Shown here: positions 57,190 to 64,000 of the stretch, one piece after another | Layout of the letters: the number at the start of each line of letters is the position of its first letter | Numbering within the stretch: position 1 is the first letter of the stretch | DNA from: an uncultured Oscillospiraceae bacterium | Lineage (GTDB): Bacteria > Bacillota > Clostridia > Oscillospirales > Oscillospiraceae | Direction of reading: 5' to 3' | Assembly (NCBI GenBank): GCA_934646185.1 | Contig: CAKUEH010000001.1 | Span: 62,001 to 126,000, forward strand | DNA length: 64,000 nucleotides | The notes under the pieces: model-generated | Told to the model about the DNA's origin: nothing | What the model saw: the letters and a program-made list of their open reading frames with translations, nothing else | Database searches by the model: none | Made by a program: the position numbers and the translations under genes

Positions 57190-58559
57190 AAAATCCTGAC
57201 CGCCGCAACAAGTATTTCTTCGGCCTCGGCACGATTGGCAGGGACATGTTCTATGCGTTTGAAGCAAACGCGCTTTTGTATTTCCTGTCCAACATTCTCT
57301 CGCTTCCTATCCATGTGTTCGCAGCGGTGAGCCTCGTGCTGTCCGTTCTGCGCATTGCCGACGCGCTGAACGATCCCATTACGGGCCTTGTGATCGACAA
57401 TATTCACACAAAATGGGGCAAATTCAAGCCCGCGATCCTGGTCGGCGGCGTCGTGTCCGTGATCTTCTATCTGATTTTGTTCGGCAATGTCGGCACCGGC
57501 ACGGTCTATGTCATTTTCTTCGCTGTCGCGTATGTTCTCTGGGATATCAGCTACGGCATCAACGACATTGCGTATTGGACGCTCCTGCCCGCCCTGACGC
57601 AGGATCAGAAGCAGCGTGAGAATTACGGCGCGTTCGCGCGCATCTGCGCAAATATCGGCATGTACATCATCATGGTCGGCTGGCAGCCCATCACCGCCGC
57701 ACTCGGCAACACGCCGAAGGCATGGATGACAGTAGCCGTCGCGGTAAGCGTTGTCTATCTGGCCGGTCTCTGCTTCCCGCTGTTCGGCGTGAAGGAAAAT
57801 CGCGAGATCAAAGAGGACGACGAGAAATTCACCATCCGTGATATGTGGAACGCCATCACAAAAAACGACCAGCTCATGTGGACGACGCTTTCCATGGCAC
57901 TGTTTATGGTCGGCTACTGCACAACGACGGGCTTTGCGACGTATTACATGCAGTATCTCTACGGCGATATCAACATGTACGCCATTCTGGCCGCTGTCTG
58001 CGGCGTGGCGCAGCTGGCCGCGCTGATGATCTTCCCGCTGTTCTCCAAAAAGCATGACCGCCGCCAGCTCTACACGGGCGCAACGATCCTTGTTCTGGCT
58101 GGCTACATCGTATTCTTCTTTGCCGAGCATTCGCTGTTTCTCATTGCCGCGGCCGCCATTCTGATGTTCGTCGGGCAGGCGTTTATCCAGCTGCTGATGC
58201 TCATGTTCCTGGCCGACACGATCGAATACGGCCAGTGGAAGCTCGGCCGCCGCTCGGAATCCATCACGTTCTCCATCCAGCCGCTCGTCAACAAGATCGG
58301 CGGCGCGCTCTCGACCGGCCTCATCAGCGTCAGCATCATGCTGGCCGGGATCAAGACAAAGGGCAGCGACATAGCAGCTGCCGCCATCGGCGCATCCGGC
58401 AAGCTGACCATCAAGCTCGCCATGCTCGCCATCCCGCTGGTTCTGATCCTCGCCGGGTATTTCATCTATCTGCGCAAATACAAGATCAGCAAGGAATTCT
58501 ACGACCAGATGCTCGCCGATCTCAAATCCCGCGAAGCAGAACCGGCAGCAAACCGGTAA
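57186..58559 (+). CDS. GPH-family (glycoside-pentoside-hexuronide) cation symporter
   Basis: A 457-residue MFS-like transporter with about twelve hydrophobic spans. The start (F-G-L-G-T-I-G-R-D-M-F-Y-A-F) and D-A-L-N-D-P-I-T-G-L-V-I-D-N (Na+/melibiose symporter motif with the cation-site Asp residues) are typical, as is D-T-I-E-Y-G-Q-W-K in the second half. Brings the oligosaccharide in for GH1/GH36. Overlaps the alpha-galactosidase stop by four bases; strong terminator follows. Confidence 0.92.
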   Translation: MKNPDRRNKYFFGLGTIGRDMFYAFEANALLYFLSNILSLPIHVFAAVSLVLSVLRIADALNDPITGLVIDNIHTKWGKFKPAILVGGVVSVIFYLILFGNVGTGTVYVIFFAVAYVLWDISYGINDIAYWTLLPALTQDQKQRENYGAFARICANIGMYIIMVGWQPITAALGNTPKAWMTVAVAVSVVYLAGLCFPLFGVKENREIKEDDEKFTIRDMWNAITKNDQLMWTTLSMALFMVGYCTTTGFATYYMQYLYGDINMYAILAAVCGVAQLAALMIFPLFSKKHDRRQLYTGATILVLAGYIVFFFAEHSLFLIAAAAILMFVGQAFIQLLMLMFLADTIEYGQWKLGRRSESITFSIQPLVNKIGGALSTGLISVSIMLAGIKTKGSDIAAAAIGASGKLTIKLAMLAIPLVLILAGYFIYLRKYKISKEFYDQMLADLKSREAEPAANR

Positions 58560-58578
58560 CCTGCCGCGCATTTACAGT

Positions 58579-58619
58579 AAAAACGCTTCGGGAGTCAGGC
58601 TGGCTCCCGAAGCGTTTTT
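58579..58619. terminator. Bidirectional terminator between GPH transporter and SDR genes
   Basis: AAAAACGCTTCGGGAG (58579-58594) and CTCCCGAAGCGTTTTT (58604-58619), perfect 16-base stem with A- and T-runs built in. Confidence 0.92.
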
Positions 58620-58622
58620 GAT

Positions 58623-59423
58623 TTATTTGGCATAGATCAGTCCGACCAGCCAGTTCAGCGTCTTTGCCGGAAGGATCTTGACGAGGAAGCAGAAGAATTT
58701 GTACTGCAGGCCGATGGTGTTGATGGGCCGCACGCCCTTTTTGTCCGCGACGTGCGCGATGAACGCGCCCGCCTTTTCCGGGGCCATGCCGTTCTGCTCG
58801 TCCCGTTCCATCCCCGCAACGGAGCGCGCGATGCGTCCGCCGTAAATATCGTCCCCTTCCGGGTTCTTTTCCCGCGCGGCGGTGAAGCCTGTGCGGATAT
58901 CGCCCGGCTGGACGCAGCAGACCTGAATGCCGAAGGGCTTGACCTCATTGGCAAGCGCCATGGTATAGGAGTTGATGGCGGCCTTGCTGGCCGAATAATA
59001 GGTCTGGAACGGAATGGGGATCGCGCCCGCAACGGAGCTCAGGTTTACGATGCGTCCAAAGCATTGCCTGCGCATCACAGGCAGCACCTGCCGGTTCATG
59101 CGCACCATGCCGAAGAAATTCACGTTCAGCTGGTGCTGCGCGTCTTCCGTTTTTGTGAATTCGACCGCGCCGGAGATGCCGAAGCCCGCGTTGTTGATGA
59201 GCACGTCGATATGGTCTTCCTGCCTCAGGATCTCCTGCACAGCGGCGGCAAGCGTTTCTTCCTTTGTTACGTCGGCCGCGATGTGCTTCATACCGGGCGC
59301 GCCCTCGGCTCGTCTGGAAAGCTCATAGACCGTATAGCCCTTTTCGAGCATGGCCTGCGCCGTACACAGGCCGATACCGGACGTGCCGCCGGTAATGACG
59401 CAAACCTTTTTTACGGGCGTCAC
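58623..59423 (-). CDS. Short-chain dehydrogenase/reductase, possible 3-ketosphinganine reductase
   Basis: A 266-residue classical SDR. Cofactor motif T-G-G-T-S-G-I-G (about 12-19), N-N-A-G (about 87-90), catalytic S (N-L-S-S-V-A-G) and Y-x3-K (Y-Y-S-A-S-K). The start is GTG at 59423, overlapping the stop of the upstream acyltransferase gene by four bases, so the two are made together. A lipid-modifying C-terminal hydrophobic segment (F-F-C-F-L-V-K-I-L-P) is like that of membrane-associated lipid reductases. Reduction of the 3-keto lipid formed by the upstream enzyme is inferred from this coupling. Confidence 0.85.
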   Translation of the reverse strand: MTPVKKVCVITGGTSGIGLCTAQAMLEKGYTVYELSRRAEGAPGMKHIAADVTKEETLAAAVQEILRQEDHIDVLINNAGFGISGAVEFTKTEDAQHQLNVNFFGMVRMNRQVLPVMRRQCFGRIVNLSSVAGAIPIPFQTYYSASKAAINSYTMALANEVKPFGIQVCCVQPGDIRTGFTAAREKNPEGDDIYGGRIARSVAGMERDEQNGMAPEKAGAFIAHVADKKGVRPINTIGLQYKFFCFLVKILPAKTLNWLVGLIYAK

Positions 59424-60607
59424 AGGTCATACCCCCTCAAAACCTCGGCGATGACGGCGACAGCTTCGTCGATCAGCGCGTGCGTGTGCGTGGCCATAAG
59501 GCTGGTGCGGAGCAGACACTCGTGCGGGGCCGCTGCAGGCGGCAGGGAGGAATTTACATAGACGCCGCGGTCATAAAGCTCCTTCGCGATGGTAAGCGTC
59601 GGGATCGGCTCGTAGGTGTAGATCGGGATAATGGGAATCCGGTCGCCGTTGGACGGGCGCATTTTGATCTTCCGCTCGTTCAGAAGCCCGCGCATATAGA
59701 GCGCGTTTTCCTGCAGATTCGTCACCAGCTCCGGGTGCGCCTCCAGCTGGCGGAGCGCGGCCAGCGCCGCCGCCGCGTTCGCAGGCGGGATGGACGCGGA
59801 GAAGATGAACGGACGGGAGCTGTGGCGCACGAAGTCCGCTACGCGGCTGCTGGCCGCCATGTAGCCACCGAGAGAGGCCAGTGATTTGGAGAACGTGCCC
59901 ATGTAGATATCGACCTGATCCTCAAGTCCGTAATAGCTTGCCGTGCCGCGGCCGCCCTCGCCGATGACGCCGAGGCCGTGCGCGTCGTCGACCATGACGC
60001 GCGCGCCGTATTTCTGCGCCAATGCGCAGATCTCAGGCAGATTTGCAATATCGCCGCCCATGGAGAACACGCCGTCGGTCACGATCAGGCAGCCTGCCGT
60101 CTCCGGTACCTTCTGCAGCTTCTTTTCAAGGTCTGCCATATCGTTGTGCTGGTAGCGCAGCATCTTGCCGTAGGAGAGCTTGCATCCGTCATAGAGGCTG
60201 GCATGGTTCTCCCGGTCCATGATAACATAATCATGCAGGCCGACGATGGCGCTGATGATGCCAAGATTGGACTGGAAGCCCGTCGAAAAGGTCACGACGG
60301 CGTCCTTGCGCAGGAACTTTGCCAGCTCATCCTCAAGCTTGAGATGCAGCTTGAGCGTACCGTTCAGAAAACGGGAGCCGGAGCAGCCGGAGCCGAGCGT
60401 TTCATAGGCGTGCATGCCGGCCTTGACGACCGCATCATTGGTCGTCAGACCGAGATAGTTGTTTGAGCCCAGCATGATGCGGCGCTTGCCCTCCATGACG
60501 ACCTCGGTGTCCTGTCGGGATTCGAGCGCATGGAAATACGGATAGATGCCGAGATCCCGGACCTCATCCTGAATATAGCGCTGGTTGCATTTTTCGAAAA
60601 TATCCAT
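59420..60607 (-). CDS. Alpha-oxoamine synthase, serine-palmitoyltransferase-like
   Basis: A 395-residue PLP enzyme of the AONS/KBL/SPT family. PLP-binding residues: H135 (E-N-H-A-S), D207 and H210 (V-D-D-A-H-G), K241 (T-F-S-K-S-L-A). The segments G-I-Y-P-Y-F-H-A-L-E-S (20-30), G-S-N-N-Y-L-G-L-T and G-S-G-C-S-G-S-R-F-L-N-G-T-L (72-85) match serine palmitoyltransferase rather than BioF or Kbl, which have other residues at S-R-F-L-N-G-T. It would condense an amino acid (Ser, Ala or Gly) with acyl-CoA or acyl-ACP to a 3-keto amino lipid. No biotin genes are near. AAGGAGG before the ATG at 60607. Between MarR and SDR genes. Confidence 0.85.
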   Translation of the reverse strand: MDIFEKCNQRYIQDEVRDLGIYPYFHALESRQDTEVVMEGKRRIMLGSNNYLGLTTNDAVVKAGMHAYETLGSGCSGSRFLNGTLKLHLKLEDELAKFLRKDAVVTFSTGFQSNLGIISAIVGLHDYVIMDRENHASLYDGCKLSYGKMLRYQHNDMADLEKKLQKVPETAGCLIVTDGVFSMGGDIANLPEICALAQKYGARVMVDDAHGLGVIGEGGRGTASYYGLEDQVDIYMGTFSKSLASLGGYMAASSRVADFVRHSSRPFIFSASIPPANAAAALAALRQLEAHPELVTNLQENALYMRGLLNERKIKMRPSNGDRIPIIPIYTYEPIPTLTIAKELYDRGVYVNSSLPPAAAPHECLLRTSLMATHTHALIDEAVAVIAEVLRGYDL

Positions 60608-60621
60608 ATGTTCCTCCTTCG

Positions 60622-61041
60622 TTACAGAAGCGTTCCGAGGGCCAGCAGCACACGTTCGGCGCTGCAAAGCTCCTCAGGCGTGAACTGCGCGGAGAGCGCA
60701 GCGACTTTTTTCTGCATTTCATCCTCGTTTTCATCAAAATAACCGGAGAATTTCTCCGAAGTCGTCAGCACGATCTCGCGCCGGTCATGCGCCTGCACCG
60801 TTTTGTTTAGATACCCCTTTGACACGAGCTGATTGACCTTATAGGTCGCGTTTGGCTGGGAAATGCCGATGGTCTCGGCAAACTGGGAGATCGTCGGGCT
60901 TCCGAGCAGATGAATGATATCCGCGGAAAAGGCTTCCGTTGCGCTGAGACTGCCGGGCTTTTCCCGTACGGCGGAAAACAGCTTCCGATAGCAGAACAGA
61001 CGGTATTTGCGGAACAGCGCTTCGATGGTCTGAAGCAGCAT
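60622..61041 (-). CDS. MarR-family transcriptional regulator of the lipid operon
   Basis: A 139-residue MarR-type winged-helix protein: I-S-Q-F-A-E-T-I-G-I-S-Q-P-N-A-T-Y-K-V-N-Q-L-V-S-K-G-Y is the recognition helix region and D-R-R-E-I-V-L-T the wing (about 84-91). N- and C-terminal helices would form the dimer. First gene of the operon; GAAAGGAG precedes the ATG. Two tandem palindromes lie between its promoter and start codon and are the probable binding site. Confidence 0.88.
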   Translation of the reverse strand: MLLQTIEALFRKYRLFCYRKLFSAVREKPGSLSATEAFSADIIHLLGSPTISQFAETIGISQPNATYKVNQLVSKGYLNKTVQAHDRREIVLTTSEKFSGYFDENEDEMQKKVAALSAQFTPEELCSAERVLLALGTLL

Positions 61042-61060
61042 GGCAGCTCCTTTCGTTACA

Positions 61061-61086
61061 TAAAATATTTTAATTAAAAATTTTTA
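61061..61086. promoter_or_regulatory. Tandem 12-base palindromes, likely MarR operator
   Basis: TAAAATATTTTA (61061-61072) and TAAAAATTTTTA (61075-61086) are each perfect palindromes, spaced by AT. They lie downstream of the marR-type -10 box and 20 bases before its start codon. Confidence 0.65.
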
Positions 61087-61095
61087 AGTATTACA

Positions 61096-61124
61096 AGTAT
61101 AGCGCGTATCCCTGATTCTGTCAA
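61096..61124 (-). promoter_or_regulatory. Promoter of the MarR/SPT/SDR operon
   Basis: Read on the minus strand: TTGACA (61119-61124, perfect), 17-base spacer ending in CGC, TATACT (61096-61101). Confidence 0.8.
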
Positions 61125-61153
61125 GAAATTTTTGTGCAAGTTCCGGCCGTATA

Positions 61154-61162
61154 TGCTATACT
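61154..61162 (+). promoter_or_regulatory. Extended -10 promoter of the cysteine hydrolase gene
   Basis: TGCTATACT (61154-61162), 25 bases before the start codon; no clear -35 box. Divergent from the MarR promoter 30 bases away. Confidence 0.5.
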
Positions 61163-61186
61163 GAGTTTGAATAGGAGGATTACTGT

Positions 61187-61699
61187 ATGAAGGTTCTTGC
61201 GATTATCGATATGCAGAAGGATTTTATTGACGGTGCGCTGGGAACAAAAGAGGCGGTTTCGATCGTACCGAAGGTCGCTGCACGGCTGAAAAAAGCACGT
61301 GAAGACGGCGAAACCGTCGTCTTCACGCGCGATACGCACCATGCGGACTACCTTTCCACGCAGGAGGGGCGGAATCTTCCAGTCCCGCACTGCATAGAAG
61401 GCACGGAGGGTTGGCAGATCGACGCGGCGCTGCCGGTTCTGGACGCGCCGGTCTTTGACAAGCCCGGTTTCGGTTCCCCTGCCCTGATTGAATTCTTCAA
61501 AAAGCTGCCGGAGCTGGAACGTGTTGAATTCGTCGGCCTCTGCACCGACATCTGCGTCATTACGAACGCGATGATGGCAAAGGGCGCGCTGCCGGAGGTC
61601 CCGCTTTTTGTCTGCGCGGACTGCTGCGCGGGCGTGACCCCCGAAAGCCACAAAACGGCGCTGAACGCGATGAAGATGTGCCAGATTTCGATCCTTTAA
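61187..61699 (+). CDS. Isochorismatase-family cysteine hydrolase (nicotinamidase-like)
   Basis: A 170-residue cysteine hydrolase. The catalytic triad is D8 (A-I-I-D-M-Q-K-D-F), K92 (F-D-K-P-G-F-G-S) and C123 (L-C-T-D-I-C-V). P-H-C-I-E-G-T-E-G-W is the segment also seen in nicotinamidases (P-H-C-x-x-G-T-x-G), so nicotinamide to nicotinate is a fair guess; the metal-site His cluster (D-T-H-H) is D49-x-H51-H52. AGGAGG lies seven bases before the ATG. Converges on rnc through a bidirectional terminator. Confidence 0.88.
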   Translation: MKVLAIIDMQKDFIDGALGTKEAVSIVPKVAARLKKAREDGETVVFTRDTHHADYLSTQEGRNLPVPHCIEGTEGWQIDAALPVLDAPVFDKPGFGSPALIEFFKKLPELERVEFVGLCTDICVITNAMMAKGALPEVPLFVCADCCAGVTPESHKTALNAMKMCQISIL

Positions 61700-61701
61700 G
61701 C

Positions 61702-61744
61702 AAAACAGAACCGCTGGAACAGACATTCCAGCGGTTCTGCTTTT
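61702..61744. terminator. Bidirectional terminator between cysteine hydrolase and rnc
   Basis: CAGAACCGCTGGAA (61706-61719) and TTCCAGCGGTTCTG (61726-61739), perfect 14-base stem with CAAAA on the left and CTTTT on the right. Confidence 0.9.
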
Positions 61745-62429
61745 ACAGCTCTCCGGGAAACAGCGTGTCGATGGCGGCTGCGGCTGCGGCCTGCTCGGCA
61801 CGTTTTTTGCTGCTGCCACTGCCTTTGCCGCAGGGTTTGCCGTTGAGCAGCACTTCGACCTCAAATTTCTTATCGTGATCCGGGCCGGATTCTCCGATCA
61901 GCTCATAGCGGAGCATCTGATCCTTTTTTCGCTGCACGAGCTCCTGGAGCGCGGTCTTATAGTCGAAATTATGCGGCTTGCCTGCCGGGACATCGCAGAG
62001 GATCAATCGGTCGATGATCTCCTTGGAGGCAGAAAAGCCGCCGTCCATGTAGCTTGCCGCGATCACGGATTCCATAGCGTCGGAGACGATGGAATCGCGT
62101 TTGCGGCCTCCGCCGTGCTCCTCGCCGTGGCCGAGCAGCAGAAAGCTGCCAAGCCGGATCGTGCCCGCGGCACGGGCGAGATTCTTTTCACAGACAAGGT
62201 CGGCACGAATGCGCGTCAGCTCGCCCTCCGGCTTGTCCGGGAAGCTCCGATACAGGTAATCCGCCACGACGAAGCCGAGGATCGAATCGCCCAGAAATTC
62301 CAGACGTTCGTTGTCGCGCAGACCGCGCTCGCGGTTTTCATTGGCATAGGAGCTGTGCGTCAGCGCGTTTTCGAGAATGCTCTTGTCCCGGAACGTGTAG
62401 CCCAGCCCGGCTTCCAGTTCACTCAGCAT
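61743..62429 (-). CDS. rnc: Ribonuclease III
   Basis: A 228-residue RNase III. The signature N-E-R-L-E-F-L-G-D-S-I-L-G (about 41-53) holds the metal ligands; the second acidic pair lies in D-A-M-E-S-V-I-A-A (about 114-122). A C-terminal double-stranded RNA-binding domain (about 155-225) ends with K-K-R-A-E-Q-A-A-A-A-A. It processes rRNA and other duplex RNA. Start overlaps the plsX stop by 11 bases. The acpP gene often found between plsX and rnc is absent. Confidence 0.95.
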   Translation of the reverse strand: MLSELEAGLGYTFRDKSILENALTHSSYANENRERGLRDNERLEFLGDSILGFVVADYLYRSFPDKPEGELTRIRADLVCEKNLARAAGTIRLGSFLLLGHGEEHGGGRKRDSIVSDAMESVIAASYMDGGFSASKEIIDRLILCDVPAGKPHNFDYKTALQELVQRKKDQMLRYELIGESGPDHDKKFEVEVLLNGKPCGKGSGSSKKRAEQAAAAAAIDTLFPGEL

Positions 62430-63459
62430 GTTGATACTCCTTTGGTATGACCATATGATCCATATTTGCCGCCAGCGTCGCGGCCACGTCTGCCTCTACA
62501 GCCCCAATGGCCTGCCGGATGGCGTTGCGGATGGCCAGCGCATCGGACGAGCCGTGCGCCTTGATCACAGGCTTGCTCAGGCCGATGAGAGCCGTGCCGC
62601 CCGTCTCGCGGTAGTCCATTTTTTTCTTGAACGCCTTGACGCCGTCCATGCACAAAAGCGCCGCCAGCTTGGTAAGTACATTTTTCTTGAACATGTCCTT
62701 CATCATGGAGGCCATGAAAAGCGCCGTGCCCTCGATCCCCTTGAGCAAAATATTGCCCGAGAAACCGTCGGCCACGACCACGTCCGCGCCGCCCAGCGGC
62801 ACGTCGCGCGCTTCAATGTTGCCGGTAAAATTGATCGCACCGGCCTCGCCCGCCTGCTTTAAAAGCGGATAGACAGCCTTTTGCAGCTCGCCGCCCTTGG
62901 AGTCCTCCGCGCCGATGTTTAAAAGCGCGACGCGAGGATTCCGGATGCCCAGCACCTTTTCAGCGTAATACGAGCCCATGAACGCGAACTGCAGCAAAAA
63001 TTCCGGCGTACAATCAGCCGTCGCACCGCAGTCGATGAGCACAGCTTCCCCGCCGGATTTCGTCGGGATCTGCGGTGCCATGGCTGCGCGGCGGATGCCC
63101 TTGACGCGCCGGACGGTCAGCGTAGCGGCGGAGAGCAGCGCGCCGGTCGAACCCGCGGAGACGAATGCGTCTCCGCCGCCCTCCTTCAGCATATTCAGTC
63201 CCACGACCATGCTGGAATCTTTTTTCTTTTTTACGACCGTCGCCGGATCGTCGTGCATATCGACGACGTCGTCCGCGTTGGCGATCTCCACACCCTTGGG
63301 CAGCGTTTCGATGCCCTGATCCTTCAGCGCCCGCAAGATCGCCTCGCCGCGTCCGACCAGCACGACCTCACAGCCGAAGTCCTTCGCCGCCTGGATCGCG
63401 CCCATCGCGATCTGGTCAGGGGCATTGTCGCCGCCCATGGCGTCTACCAGAATTCTCAT
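62419..63459 (-). CDS. plsX: Phosphate acyltransferase PlsX
   Basis: A 346-residue PlsX that converts acyl-ACP and phosphate to acyl-phosphate for PlsY (26526). N-terminal D-A-M-G-G-D-N-A-P (6-14), [12 protein letters not shown] and L-L-N-I-G-A-E are family motifs. AGGAGGAAG precedes the ATG; its start overlaps the trmFO stop by four bases. Second gene of a trmFO-plsX-rnc unit. Confidence 0.95.
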   Translation of the reverse strand: MRILVDAMGGDNAPDQIAMGAIQAAKDFGCEVVLVGRGEAILRALKDQGIETLPKGVEIANADDVVDMHDDPATVVKKKKDSSMVVGLNMLKEGGGDAFVSAGSTGALLSAATLTVRRVKGIRRAAMAPQIPTKSGGEAVLIDCGATADCTPEFLLQFAFMGSYYAEKVLGIRNPRVALLNIGAEDSKGGELQKAVYPLLKQAGEAGAINFTGNIEARDVPLGGADVVVADGFSGNILLKGIEGTALFMASMMKDMFKKNVLTKLAALLCMDGVKAFKKKMDYRETGGTALIGLSKPVIKAHGSSDALAIRNAIRQAIGAVEADVAATLAANMDHMVIPKEYQHAE

Positions 63460-64000
63460 GTTGCTTCCTCCTGCCCTGTCATTTGATCGATGATCGCAAG
63501 CGACCGCTGTGCGATGGCGAGATTTTTGTTGGCCTTTCCCTTGACGCGATGGTCAAGCGGCGTCAGAATGCCGAAATTCACGTTCATCGGCTGGAACGAA
63601 ACGACGCTTTCATCGGAGATATAGGCCGCCAGCGCGCCGATGGCCGTCTCGCGCGGGAAATCAGGAAGCGGCTCGCCCCTGAGCTTCGCCGCCATACTGA
63701 CGCCCGCAAGATAGCCGGAGGCCGTCGATTCGACATACCCCTCGACCCCCGTCATCTGGCCCGCGAACGCGACCAGCGGATCGCGCCGGTCGGCATAGTA
63801 CCGGTCGAGCAGGCGTGGGGAATCAAGGAAGGTATTGCGGTGCATGACGCCGTAGCGGACGAATTCCGCGTCATGCAGCGCGGGGATCATGGAAAACACG
63901 TGCTTCTGCTCTGGAAATTTCAGATGCGTCTGGAATCCGACGATGTTATAAACGGAGCCTGCGGCGTTGTCCTTGCGCAGCTGCACGACGGCATACGGCT
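63456..64000 (-). CDS. trmFO: Methylenetetrahydrofolate-tRNA-(uracil-5-)-methyltransferase TrmFO, C-terminal part (5' cut by window edge)
   Basis: The last 181 residues of TrmFO, the FAD- and folate-dependent enzyme that makes ribothymidine-54 in the T-loop of tRNAs. The frame is open to the window edge (P-Y-A-V-V-Q-L-R). Conserved blocks: [22 protein letters not shown] and [14 protein letters not shown]. The start lies beyond base 64000. Overlaps plsX by four bases. Confidence 0.95.
   Translation of the reverse strand, partial: PYAVVQLRKDNAAGSVYNIVGFQTHLKFPEQKHVFSMIPALHDAEFVRYGVMHRNTFLDSPRLLDRYYADRRDPLVAFAGQMTGVEGYVESTASGYLAGVSMAAKLRGEPLPDFPRETAIGALAAYISDESVVSFQPMNVNFGILTPLDHRVKGKANKNLAIAQRSLAIIDQMTGQEEAT

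Noticed and set aside
61042..61075. TATTTTATGTAAC (minus strand) as a dif-like site
   Set aside because: Similarity to dif is limited to AT-rich bases; the two perfect palindromes and the position in the MarR leader explain it better as an operator.
1..64000. tRNA, rRNA, CRISPR arrays, insertion sequences, prophage
   Set aside because: No cloverleaf-like sequence, no regular spaced repeats, no transposase or phage gene was found; the two tyrosine recombinases have no element genes around them.

Overview
The window is a 64 kb piece of a chromosome from a low-GC-phylum anaerobe with fairly GC-rich coding DNA, most likely a gut Clostridia of the Oscillospiraceae/Ruminococcaceae type. This is inferred from gene content: a tgt-yajC-TIGR04086 cluster, an NfnAB-type bifurcating transhydrogenase, PhoP/PhoR and YesM/YesN two-component systems, PadR/DUF4097, a short ProB, AGGAGG ribosome sites and TTGACA/TATAAT promoters. 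No tRNA, rRNA, CRISPR array, phage or insertion sequence was seen. Nearly all DNA is accounted for by about 53 protein genes in short operons. Only 1315..1722 exceeds 300 bases without a gene.

Layout. 1-1.3 kb: end of tgt, yajC and a small membrane protein. 1.5-3.7 kb: XerD with a structured leader, converging on pfkA. 3.9-8 kb: a MoxR ATPase/DUF58/transglutaminase operon converging on a processive GT2 glycosyltransferase. 9.3-11.4 kb: a second tyrosine recombinase behind a perfect palindrome, and a tandem GNAT. 11.6-17 kb: a branched-chain amino-acid ABC importer (livJ-H-M-G-F, minus strand), preceded by a small Cys-rich, Leu/Ile/Val-rich ORF with a consensus promoter. 17.3-23.9 kb: an E2-like protein without its catalytic His, a CBS protein, NfnAB, GluQRS and a Na/Pi transporter. 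24-28 kb: PhoP/PhoR, PlsY, amidohydrolase. 28-30.6 kb: acyltransferase-like membrane protein and acyl-CoA synthetase. 30.8-44.6 kb: one sugar-uptake region (E1alpha, E1beta, E2, FGGY kinase, binding protein, two permeases, ATPase) with a YesM/YesN system and a divergent DeoR regulator. 44.9-49.4 kb: DUF4097/PadR and the proBAC operon. 49.5-58.6 kb: GDPD, aldo-keto reductase, GH13 glucosidase and a GH1-GH36-GPH transporter operon. 58.6-61.1 kb: a MarR/serine-palmitoyltransferase-like/SDR operon. 61.2-64 kb: cysteine hydrolase, then rnc-plsX-trmFO cut by the window edge.

The most notable items are the putative sphingoid-base operon with tandem palindromes between its promoter and start codon, the 14-4-14 palindrome on the promoter of the second recombinase, the liv upstream region that could be an attenuator or a small membrane-protein gene, an E1/E2 complex without E3 in a sugar importer operon, and PHO-box-like repeats between the Na/Pi transporter and PhoPR. 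Functions are assigned from motifs and context only; no database search was possible.
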